Of a stretch of 16,712 nt of DNA, positions 1 through 6,135 are shown in pieces. The notes below the pieces were generated by a model that made no database searches, was not told the DNA's origin, and worked only from the letters and a program-made list of their open reading frames with translations. The first letter of the stretch is position 1; every line of letters begins with the position of its first letter. Origin of the DNA: DASUTW01 sp035513995 (GTDB lineage Bacteria > Actinomycetota > UBA4738 > CALAEC01); the NCBI GenBank assembly GCA_035513995.1, contig DATKBL010000126.1, positions 1 through 16,712 of the forward strand, given 5' to 3'. A program made the position numbers and the translations under genes.

Positions 1-1674
1 CGATTCCGCCCAGACCCGCCCGCCGTGCCGGTGGACGATCCGCTGGACGATGGCCAGGCCGATGCCGGTCCCCTCGAACTGGTCCGTCGAGTGGAGTCGC
101 TGGAAGACCTGGAACAGCTTGTGCTTGTAGCCGTCGTCGAAGCCCACGCCGTTGTCGCGGACCCAGAAGACGCGGTGGTCGCCCTCGTCGCGAGATCCGA
201 CCTCGATGACGCTGTGGTCGACCGGCGCGGTGAACTTGAGGGCGTTGGCCAGGTAATTGAGGAGGACCTGGCGGAGCAAGCCCGGGTCGCCCACGATCGC
301 GCCGAGGTCGCCGATCTCCACCTTCACGGTCCGGTCCGGCTCCAGCTCGAGCAGATCGTCCGCCGCCTCGCGCGCGAGGGCGGTCATGTCCACTCGCCGG
401 TCGTTCGACTCCTGTCGTCCCAGGCGCGAGAACTTCAGGAGGCCGTCGATCAGCCGTCCCATCTGCCCCACGCGCTCGACGATCACACCCACCACCCTCC
501 GGCCCTCGTCGTCGAGCTGGGTGCTGTGGTCCTCGAGCAGGATCTGCGAGAAGCCGTCCACCGCGCGGAGGGGCGCCCGGAGGTCGTGTGAGACCGAGTA
601 GCTGAAGCTCTCCAGCTCCTTGTTGGCCGACTCGAGCTCCTCCGTGCGCTCGGTGACCCTCTGCTCGAGCTGCTCATTGTCGTCGCGCATCGCCTCGCGC
701 GTGGCGCGTCGGTCGGAGACGTCCTCGACGATCGCGAAGATGTGCTGCTGCCCCGCCGAGGGGGTCAGGTCGGCCACGACGCTCACCCAGATCCGCCGGC
801 CGTCGGGTCGTGCCACGGGGATCTCGAGCGAAAGGGGGATGTTTCCCGAGGCCAGATCGGCGGCGGCTCGCTCCACCTGCTCCAGGCTTCCGTGGTTGTT
901 GAAGAGATCGAAGAAGCTCGAGCCTTCGAGCACGCCCGGAAGACGACCGAGGATCCGGTGGAGATGCTCGTTGGCCAGGATGATGGTCCCGTCGGACCGC
1001 GCCAGGATCAGGCCCACGGGGGCGCGCTCCACGAGTGAGCGGAGCCGTACCTCACCCGCCCGGCGGCCCGTGAGCTCGGTGTGGACGCGCGCTCGTTCGC
1101 CCGTCAACGTGCCGGCCGTCTGGCCCGCGAGGTAGGTGGCGAGCAGCGCCGCCCCGGCGCGGAGGGCCAGCTCCCCAGGGTCGAGAGACTGCTCCAGCAT
1201 GACGCTTCTCCAGGTCTCGAGGCCTGCGTACCCGGCTGTCGTCCCCGCCCACAACCAGATGGCCCTGGGGTTGCCCAGGACGACACCCCCCTCGATCTGG
1301 GTGAGCAGCACGAGGGCGAACAGATATCCGCGGGGATCGCTCGAGTAGAGGGCGACGAGCGAGAAGGCCGCGACGACGTCGATGAGCAGACCGACGAGGG
1401 ACGCTCGCGCGCCGAGGGCGCCTCGCGCCTGGAGGATCCCGGTCACGATCACGAGGCTCCCGATCGCCACGGCGCTCGGCGCGACCCACGATGCCTCGGT
1501 GGTTCCCGACAGGGGACCGTGCAGGATGGCGAAGGTCAGGATCGCCGCGCCGGCGCCGACGCGCACGCGGCCGATCGGCCTCGCGTCGACCGGCGGGGTC
1601 GAGGGAGGCGGGTCGGCTGGCACGGCATGGAGCTGAGCGCTCTCGGTGAGCGTGGGCACAACGGCTCCTCTCAT
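1..1674 (-). CDS. Membrane PAS-domain sensor histidine kinase (3' end cut by window edge)
   Basis: Probable sensor kinase of a two-component system; 558 codons are visible and the last few residues lie outside the window. Residues about 39-175 hold five or six hydrophobic membrane segments. A PAS domain follows (about 216-325), then a short coiled linker (MRDDNEQLEQRVTERTEELE) and a HisKA domain with H-box YSVSHDLRAPLRAVDGFSQI (phospho-acceptor His363). The HATPase domain shows N477 in the N-box, DNGVGF at 507-512 and EGTGIG at 533-538. The H-box is of the type seen in phytochrome-like and PAS kinases. The start is uncertain: ATG at 1674, or GTG at 1659, which has AGAGGAG five bases upstream. 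A 10-bp inverted repeat covers this start region. No response regulator is visible nearby and the signal is unknown. Confidence 0.88.
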   Translation of the reverse strand, partial: MRGAVVPTLTESAQLHAVPADPPPSTPPVDARPIGRVRVGAGAAILTFAILHGPLSGTTEASWVAPSAVAIGSLVIVTGILQARGALGARASLVGLLIDVVAAFSLVALYSSDPRGYLFALVLLTQIEGGVVLGNPRAIWLWAGTTAGYAGLETWRSVMLEQSLDPGELALRAGAALLATYLAGQTAGTLTGERARVHTELTGRRAGEVRLRSLVERAPVGLILARSDGTIILANEHLHRILGRLPGVLEGSSFFDLFNNHGSLEQVERAAADLASGNIPLSLEIPVARPDGRRIWVSVVADLTPSAGQQHIFAIVEDVSDRRATREAMRDDNEQLEQRVTERTEELESANKELESFSYSVSHDLRAPLRAVDGFSQILLEDHSTQLDDEGRRVVGVIVERVGQMGRLIDGLLKFSRLGRQESNDRRVDMTALAREAADDLLELEPDRTVKVEIGDLGAIVGDPGLLRQVLLNYLANALKFTAPVDHSVIEVGSRDEGDHRVFWVRDNGVGFDDGYKHKLFQVFQRLHSTDQFEGTGIGLAIVQRIVHRHGGRVWAES

Positions 1675-1706
1675 CTCTCTTTCTCATGGTCGAGCGATGA
1701 GAGGAG
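1665..1706 (-). promoter_or_regulatory. Ten-bp perfect inverted repeat covering the kinase start and ribosome binding site
   Basis: CTCCTCTCAT (1665-1674) and ATGAGAGGAG (1697-1706) are perfect inverted copies with a 22-base spacer. In the mRNA of the kinase gene the second arm contains both the ATG at 1674 and the AGAGGAG preceding the GTG at 1659, so folding would hide the ribosome binding site. A third copy of the TCTCAT core lies at 1682-1687 and could pair alternatively with 1697-1702. A DNA operator is the other reading. Confidence 0.5.
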
Positions 1707-1772
1707 GGGCCGTAGTGAGGAAGGTCCCGACCTCGAACGCGGTCCTCCCTACAAGGTCGTAGTTCGAAAGTA

Positions 1773-2339
1773 CTAGGGCGCCGGGTCGGCGTCCTCGGGG
1801 ATCCAGGGCTCCAGCTCGATGCCGAGCCCGTCAGCGATCCGGTTCGCGTACGCGTAGTACGCCGTGACCTGGCAGATGTGGAGCACGTCCTCGTCGGAGA
1901 ACCCCGCCTCACGGAGGGCGTCGACGTCCCCGCGGGTGACGGTGGCGGGGGCCAGCGTGAGCTTCTCGGCGTAGGCGAGCATCGCGATCCGGCGCTCGTC
2001 GAGACCCGCGGTGCGCCAGTCGCGCTCCACGAGCGCCAGGAGGTCGTCGTCCCTCAGCAGCCGGCGCAGACCGCGCCGGTGGTGCGTGATTCAGTAGTGG
2101 CACTCGTTGATCTGCGAGACCACGAGCGCGATCAGCTCCCGCTCCACCTTCCGGAGGGTCTTCGTGCTCCGCATCACCTCCCGGTAGAGCTCGTCGTGGG
2201 TCCGAAGCCCCTCGGGATGGAGCGAGTGGATCTGCATGATCATGTCCACCCGTCCGTAGGTCGAGTCCAGCATCCGCGCGTACAACTCGGCCAGGTGCCC
2301 CTCGGCCTCGTCGTCTCCTCGCACCTCGATCCAGGCCAT
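1773..2339 (-). CDS. AhpD-like peroxidase-related selenoprotein with in-frame UGA (Sec83)
   Basis: Carboxymuconolactone decarboxylase/AhpD-like protein of 188 residues, close to the usual length of the peroxidase-related branch. Read normally, it breaks into an 82-residue ORF ending ...SQINECHY and a second ORF in the same frame. Reading the TGA at 2091-2093 as selenocysteine gives C80-H-Y-U83-I-T-H-H87. This matches the family active site CxxC plus His, with the resolving/peroxidatic pair as Cys-Sec. Downstream homology continues without a gap (LAYAEKLTLAP, TAYYAYANRIADGLGIELEPW). A GGUCU-loop hairpin begins 12 bases after the UGA, as expected of a bacterial SECIS element. Family members reduce peroxides through the CxxC thiols, and Sec-containing AhpD-like proteins are known from marine metagenomes. 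The gene is divergent from the 2410 gene. The alternative is a pseudogene or sequencing error, which would not explain the hairpin. selA/B/C/D are not in the window. Confidence 0.85.
2061..2079 (-). promoter_or_regulatory. Bacterial SECIS-like hairpin
   Basis: In the mRNA, CCGGCGC-GGUCU-GCGCCGG forms seven perfect G-C pairs with a five-base loop. The stem begins 12 bases, and the loop 19 bases, after the UGA. This fits the spacing and the GG/GGU loop rule of bacterial SECIS elements. The GGUCU loop is the same as in the SelB-binding hairpin of E. coli fdhF as I recall it. The bulged U of the fdhF stem is absent. The hairpin lies inside the coding sequence, as is normal in bacteria. Confidence 0.8.
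2091..2093 (-). other. In-frame UGA codon, probable selenocysteine
   Basis: This TGA replaces the second Cys codon of the CxxC active site of the AhpD-like gene. The same frame stays open for a further 105 sense codons of good family homology, up to TAG at 1773-1775. Confidence 0.85.
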
Positions 2340-2346
2340 GCTCGGA

Positions 2347-2352
2347 ACCCTA
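2347..2352 (-). promoter_or_regulatory. Leaderless -10 box of the AhpD-like selenoprotein gene
   Basis: TAGGGT lies 7 bases before the ATG at 2339 and there is no Shine-Dalgarno sequence. Transcription would start at or next to the ATG. Confidence 0.5.
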
Positions 2353-2373
2353 GAGGATGCCGGGTCCGTGGGC

Positions 2374-2379
2374 TAAGAT
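2374..2379 (+). promoter_or_regulatory. Probable -10 box of the 2410 gene
   Basis: TAAGAT lies 30 bases before the ATG at 2410. This gene, unlike most promoter-proximal genes here, has a Shine-Dalgarno sequence (GAGGGAG, 2395-2401, 8 bases before ATG). The box overlaps the expected -35 region of the divergent selenoprotein promoter, so the two promoters may interfere. Confidence 0.4.
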
Positions 2380-2409
2380 GCGCGCGTTGCCGACGAGGGA
2401 GAACCGCCG

Positions 2410-3078
2410 ATGGATACGCCTGTCAACCGAGCGAGCCGCGAGAGGTTCGTGACGCTGCCGATTATGGAGGAGAGGGGGTTCGTCGAGCTGCGGCGCTACG
2501 AGAACCCGCCCGAGCCGAGCGAGTGGGAGAACCTCGAGTACGTCGACTGGAAGTCGGGGGGCGACACGAACTTCGCCATCCTCGCCTCCGCGAACGGCGA
2601 CCACGATCCGCGCGGGTTCTGGGAGCACGGGAAGCCCGACAAGGACGGCGTCTGGGTCGAGGACAACATCGAGAAGTCGCCCACGATCAAGAAGTGGGTC
2701 GAGAGCGTGGGGGCCAACTTCGGCCGCGTGCGGATCATCAAGCTTGAGCCCAACTCTTACGAGGAGACGGTCAAGAACCTCCACCCCGACGACAACAACC
2801 GGATCACCGAGGAGGGGACCGGCTTCGTCATCCGTGCGTGGCTCCAGCTCACCGACAACCCCGAATCGTCCATGGTCGTCCGCGAGGAGAAGGAGGACGC
2901 CGACTCCGAGAGCCGCATCCCCTTGCCTCGGGGAGCGCAGTTCATCGTGGACTCCGAGCGGCTGTGGCACGCGGTCTGGCACAACGACGAGCACTACACG
3001 GAGCCTCGCTACGCGCTGATCGCCAGCTTCGAGTCGGGCTCCCAGCTCGAGAGCTGGATCCGGTCCCAGCTCCCGTAG
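2410..3078 (+). CDS. Probable cupin-fold (Asp/Asn beta-hydroxylase-like) oxygenase protein
   Basis: Soluble protein of 222 residues with no signal peptide; I do not recognise a named family. The second half reads like a double-stranded beta-helix 2-oxoglutarate/Fe(II) enzyme of the aspartyl/asparaginyl beta-hydroxylase type. RIIKLEPNSY is followed by H125-P-D127 (possible HxD iron site), RAWLQLTDNP with R142, then LWHAVWHN with H187 as possible distal His, and PRYALI with R200 where a 2-oxoglutarate-binding Arg would be expected. The first half (NFAILASANGDHDPRGFWEHG) may be a lineage-specific part or may form the substrate site. The start at 2410 is supported by GAGGGAG eight bases upstream. 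The substrate is unknown. The fold call is inference from motif order and needs a structure comparison. Confidence 0.5.
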   Translation: MDTPVNRASRERFVTLPIMEERGFVELRRYENPPEPSEWENLEYVDWKSGGDTNFAILASANGDHDPRGFWEHGKPDKDGVWVEDNIEKSPTIKKWVESVGANFGRVRIIKLEPNSYEETVKNLHPDDNNRITEEGTGFVIRAWLQLTDNPESSMVVREEKEDADSESRIPLPRGAQFIVDSERLWHAVWHNDEHYTEPRYALIASFESGSQLESWIRSQLP

Positions 3079-3120
3079 GCGGCCGGGCGCTTCGGCTTCC
3101 GGCGCCGCCCGGGGTTCGGG

Positions 3121-3126
3121 TACCCT
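3121..3126 (+). promoter_or_regulatory. Leaderless or short-leader -10 box of nuoD
   Basis: TACCCT lies 11 bases before the ATG at 3138, with no Shine-Dalgarno sequence between. The preceding 3081-3110 region contains GC-rich self-complementary stretches but no T-run, so I do not call a terminator there. Confidence 0.45.
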
Positions 3127-3137
3127 AGTCGGCGCCG

Positions 3138-4340
3138 ATGGCCGACACGACCGACGAGGGCCAGGACGTCTACACCGCGATGGGGGAGCAGTGGCTCCTC
3201 CGCGGCGGCGGCGTGGATCTGATCAGGGCCGAGGGTCAGGACCTCTCCACCGAGGAGATGGTTCTCAACATCGGCCCCCAACACCCCTCGACGCACGGCG
3301 TGCTGCGCATCGTCCTGGAGCTCGACGGCGAGCGCATCCGCCGCGCCGAGCCGGTGGTCGGATACATGCACCGGGCCGCCGAGAAGCTCGCCGAGTACCG
3401 AGACTGGCGCCAGGTCCTCGTGCTGATGAACCGCCACGACTGGCTCTCGGCCTTCAACAACGAGCTCGGCTGGACGATCGCCGTGGAGCGGATGCTCGAG
3501 GTCGAGGTGCCGGACCGCGCCCAGTGGATCCGCACGATGATGGCCGAGTGGAACCGCATCCTGAACCACCTGATGTTCATGGGCTCCTACCCGCTGGAGC
3601 TCGGGGCGATGACCCCGATGTTCTACGCCTTCCGCGAGCGCGAGATGATCCAGGACCTGATGGAGTCCGCCACCGGCGCACGGATGCACCACTCCTACGC
3701 GCGGGTCGGGGGGCTCAAGGACGACCTGCCCCGAGGTTTCCTTCAGCAGTCGGGCGAGGTTCTGAAGTGGATTCGCGCGAAGCTGCGCGACTTCGACAAC
3801 CTCATCATGGGGAACGAGATCATCCACAACCGCACGAGGGGGATCGGGGTGCTCCCCGCCGACGTGGCGGTGTCGTACGGAGCGAGCGGCCCCGTCCTCC
3901 ACGCCTCCGGGGTCCCGATGGACTCCAGGAAGGACGAGCCCTACGAGAAGTACGGCGAGGTCGAGTTCCAGGTGCCGGTGGGGCGGAACGGCGACTGCTA
4001 CGACCGCCTGTGGGTCCTCGTCCAGCGGATGCACCAGTCGTGCGACATCGTCGAGCAGTGCATGGAGAAGCTCCCCGCGGGCGAGTACCGCGCCGCCAAG
4101 CTCCCCAAGAAGATCAACATTCCCGAGGGTGAGATCTACGTTCGCACCGAGAACCCGCTCGGCCTGATGGGGTACTACGTCGTCGGGGACGGCGGGGAGT
4201 CGCCCTACCGCCTCAAGATGCGGACGGCGTCCTTCTCGAACGTCTCGATGCTGCCCTGGCTGCTCCGGGACCAGCTCCTGCCCGACCTCATCGCGATCCT
4301 CGGGTCGGTCTTCTTCGTCGTCGGCGACATCGACCGCTAG
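3138..4340 (+). CDS. nuoD: NADH-quinone oxidoreductase subunit D (NuoD2-type)
   Basis: The 49-kDa subunit of respiratory complex I, which with NuoB forms the quinone pocket next to cluster N2; 400 residues, full length. Family motifs are present: GPQHPSTHGVLR (46-57, His53 being the expected quinone-site His), GYMHRAAEKLAEYRDWRQ, MTPMFYAFREREMIQDLMES, MHHSYARVGGLKDDLPRGF and a C-terminal VVGDIDR. The segment NRHDWLSAFNNELG and the DIDR ending match, from memory, the NuoD2 paralogue of Streptomyces rather than the NuoD of the main nuo operon. Trp102 stands where most NuoD proteins have the quinone-contacting Tyr. Arg99 aligns with the Arg dimethylated in mammals. The gene is isolated: no nuoC upstream or nuoE downstream. 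It ends tail-to-tail with a MidA-type methyltransferase gene. Confidence 0.93.
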   Translation: MADTTDEGQDVYTAMGEQWLLRGGGVDLIRAEGQDLSTEEMVLNIGPQHPSTHGVLRIVLELDGERIRRAEPVVGYMHRAAEKLAEYRDWRQVLVLMNRHDWLSAFNNELGWTIAVERMLEVEVPDRAQWIRTMMAEWNRILNHLMFMGSYPLELGAMTPMFYAFREREMIQDLMESATGARMHHSYARVGGLKDDLPRGFLQQSGEVLKWIRAKLRDFDNLIMGNEIIHNRTRGIGVLPADVAVSYGASGPVLHASGVPMDSRKDEPYEKYGEVEFQVPVGRNGDCYDRLWVLVQRMHQSCDIVEQCMEKLPAGEYRAAKLPKKINIPEGEIYVRTENPLGLMGYYVVGDGGESPYRLKMRTASFSNVSMLPWLLRDQLLPDLIAILGSVFFVVGDIDR

Positions 4341-5428
4341 CAGCCCGCCTCCCGGTCCCCGAGGGCGGCTGCCGGGGCGGGGAGACCCTCCGAGCCGAGC
4401 ACCAGCAGGCGCAGCCCCCCCAGCTTCGTCTCGTCGATGAGGATCGAAGCGCGGCTCCGCGCCTCAAACAGACGCCGCGACTCGTCGTGGTCGCCGCGCG
4501 CCTCGGCATCCTCGGTCCGGCGCCGCACGCCCTGGAGCCACAGCCGCATCCCCAGGCCGAGGAGCGCCGCTCGCTGGGGGATCGGTCCCCAGACCTCCAG
4601 CCCCGCGCGCCGCGCACGGGACCCGATCGCCCCGAGGTCGACCGCCGCGGTGATGTCCCTGCTGCCCGGCTCGGAGAGCACGTCCCCGCTCACCCGGTGG
4701 CCGCGGTACGCGTGGACCTCGCCGGGAGGCTCCCCTTCGCCGAAGCCGTAGTCGAAGAGGAACCCGTAGCCGGGAGCGAGCGTCTCCGCGATCCGGTCCA
4801 CGAGCTCCAGCGCGGCCGGTGAGACCGGGCGCTCCTCGCCCGGATCGAGCTCCCCGTCGAGCGCCCCCAGCGCCTCGGGGGTCGCGGGGCCCTCGACCTC
4901 GACGAAGCCGTCGGGTCCGGCGTCCACGAGCACCTCGACCGCCCCCCCTTCTCGCCAGCGCAGCCGGTGGAACGGGAGGTTGTCGAGGAGCTCGTTCGCG
5001 AGCACGACGTGGGCCGTGTCTCCCAGCGACTCGCCGACGGGAATCCGCGCCTCCGCCAGCGCCTTCCGGGCCGCCGGACTCCGCTCCACGGCCGCGTAGG
5101 TCATCGCCTCGGCCAGCGGAGGCGCCGTGGCCGCCTCGGCCAGCACCTGCCGGGCCAGCGTGCCGTCCCCCGCCCCCAGCTCCACGACGCGAAAGGGTGA
5201 CGGGCGGCCGAGCAGCTCCCAGCACTGTGCGAGCTGCCGGGCCAGGAGCGACCCGAAGGCCGGCGAGACGTGCGGGCTGGTCACGAAGTCGCGGTCCGCC
5301 CCGATGGGGAGATCCGCGTAGAACCCCTCCGGGTCGTAGAGGGCGGCCTCCATGAACGCGGCGAACGTGATCGGCCCCTCGGCGCGGATCCGCTCGCGCA
5401 GCCGGGCCTCGAGCGCGTGCGAGCTCAC
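4337..5428 (-). CDS. MidA/NDUFAF7-family SAM-dependent methyltransferase
   Basis: A class I SAM methyltransferase of the DUF185/MidA family, 363 residues from the chosen start, typical for bacterial members. Seen: ITFAAFMEAALYDPEGFY near the N-terminus, SAM motif I VVELGAGDGTL (81-91) and the family-typical ANELLDNLPFHRL (144-156). The human homologue NDUFAF7 symmetrically dimethylates an Arg of NDUFS2, the NuoD homologue. The tail-to-tail neighbour here is nuoD, so NuoD is the obvious candidate substrate (inference). I chose GTG at 5428 because homology starts there and a TAGGCT box lies eight bases upstream. The open frame continues to an ATG at 5581, but this extension is low-complexity Arg/Pro-rich and would overlap the divergent Nudix gene. 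The gene shares CTAG with the nuoD stop. Confidence 0.88.
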   Translation of the reverse strand: MSSHALEARLRERIRAEGPITFAAFMEAALYDPEGFYADLPIGADRDFVTSPHVSPAFGSLLARQLAQCWELLGRPSPFRVVELGAGDGTLARQVLAEAATAPPLAEAMTYAAVERSPAARKALAEARIPVGESLGDTAHVVLANELLDNLPFHRLRWREGGAVEVLVDAGPDGFVEVEGPATPEALGALDGELDPGEERPVSPAALELVDRIAETLAPGYGFLFDYGFGEGEPPGEVHAYRGHRVSGDVLSEPGSRDITAAVDLGAIGSRARRAGLEVWGPIPQRAALLGLGMRLWLQGVRRRTEDAEARGDHDESRRLFEARSRASILIDETKLGGLRLLVLGSEGLPAPAAALGDREAGC

Positions 5429-5436
5429 AACGGCCG

Positions 5437-5442
5437 AGCCTA
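5437..5442 (-). promoter_or_regulatory. Leaderless -10 box of the MidA-family gene
   Basis: TAGGCT lies 8 bases before the GTG at 5428 and there is no Shine-Dalgarno sequence. It supports the short start over the long upstream extension. Confidence 0.45.
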
Positions 5443-5469
5443 GCAGGCACTCCAGCGCGGCCGGTCTGC

Positions 5470-5475
5470 CAGAAT
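5470..5475 (+). promoter_or_regulatory. Possible leaderless -10 box of the Nudix gene
   Basis: CAGAAT lies 6 bases before the GTG at 5482. It is a weaker match to TAnnnT than the other boxes. The 53 bases between the divergent starts at 5428 and 5482 must hold both promoters. Confidence 0.35.
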
Positions 5476-5481
5476 CGCGGC

Positions 5482-6135
5482 GTGGATCCGAGGCCTGCCT
5501 CCACCGTCGTCGTCGCCCGTCCCGCCGATCGCGGCGTGGAGGTGCTGGTGCTCCGCCGGTCGGCGGCCAGCCGCTTCGCACCCGGCTTCCTCGTGTTCCC
5601 CGGGGGGGTGGTGGAGGAGCGCGACGGGCCGCTCGCCCAGAGGCTCTTCGGCGACCGGGGCGAGGCCGTGCGGGCCTGCGCGGTGCGCGAGCTGTACGAG
5701 GAGACGGGGCTGCTGCTCACCGCCTCCGGGCTCGTCGCCGTGGACGCCCGCCCCCCGCTCGAAGAGCGTGACATCGATCCTCCGGCCGCGGGCGATCTCG
5801 TCGAGATCGCGCGATGGGTGGCGCCCGAGAGGCTGGAGTCCCGGTTCGATGCGGTCTTCTTCGCGGCGGCGGCGCCTCGGGGCCTCGATCCCGTCCCCGA
5901 CGGCGTCGAGGCCGAGGCCGCGTGGTGGGCCGCGCCCGAGGAGATCCTCGTCGAGAGCACGCGGGGTGAGAGCCCGCTGATGTGGCCCACCCTGGTCACC
6001 TTGGAGCGTCTGGCCTCCGTGTCCGGTGTCGAGGAGGTCCTGGAGCTGCGGATCGAGCAGCTCGAGCCCGGGCACGAGGACCGCGACGCGAGGGTCCGGG
6101 GCGCCTGGCGCCGGCCGGAGAGGAGGCGGACGTGA
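5482..6135 (+). CDS. Nudix hydrolase (NUDT19-like arrangement)
   Basis: Hydrolase of a nucleoside diphosphate linked to another group; 217 residues, cytosolic. The Nudix signature is split. FPGGVVEERD (39-48) comes first, then an insert, then RELYEETGL (69-77) with the metal-binding Glu73/Glu74. Such an insert before the REUxEE part is seen in NUDT19-type (CoA diphosphatase) and related actinobacterial Nudix proteins, but the substrate cannot be told from sequence. The GTG start at 5482 fits a leaderless mRNA. The stop codon overlaps the GTG of the MBL-fold gene (GTGA, 6132-6135), so the two are translationally coupled and probably act on related substrates. Confidence 0.87.
   Translation: MDPRPASTVVVARPADRGVEVLVLRRSAASRFAPGFLVFPGGVVEERDGPLAQRLFGDRGEAVRACAVRELYEETGLLLTASGLVAVDARPPLEERDIDPPAAGDLVEIARWVAPERLESRFDAVFFAAAAPRGLDPVPDGVEAEAAWWAAPEEILVESTRGESPLMWPTLVTLERLASVSGVEEVLELRIEQLEPGHEDRDARVRGAWRRPERRRT

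Noticed and set aside
1723..1732. Small palindrome GGTCCCGACC upstream of the PAS kinase
   Set aside because: Only 4-bp arms in GC-rich DNA; it could easily be chance.
1773..2339. AhpD-like gene as a pseudogene or as two separate genes
   Set aside because: There is one stop, at the exact active-site position, no frameshift, strong homology on both sides and a SECIS-like hairpin. Selenocysteine explains all of this better.
3081..3110. Terminator between the 2410 gene and nuoD
   Set aside because: Self-complementary GC stretches are present but imperfect and not followed by a T-run.
4337..5581. Longer MidA-family protein starting at 5581
   Set aside because: The extra 51 residues are Arg/Pro-rich without homology and overlap the divergent Nudix gene; a TAGGCT box supports GTG 5428.
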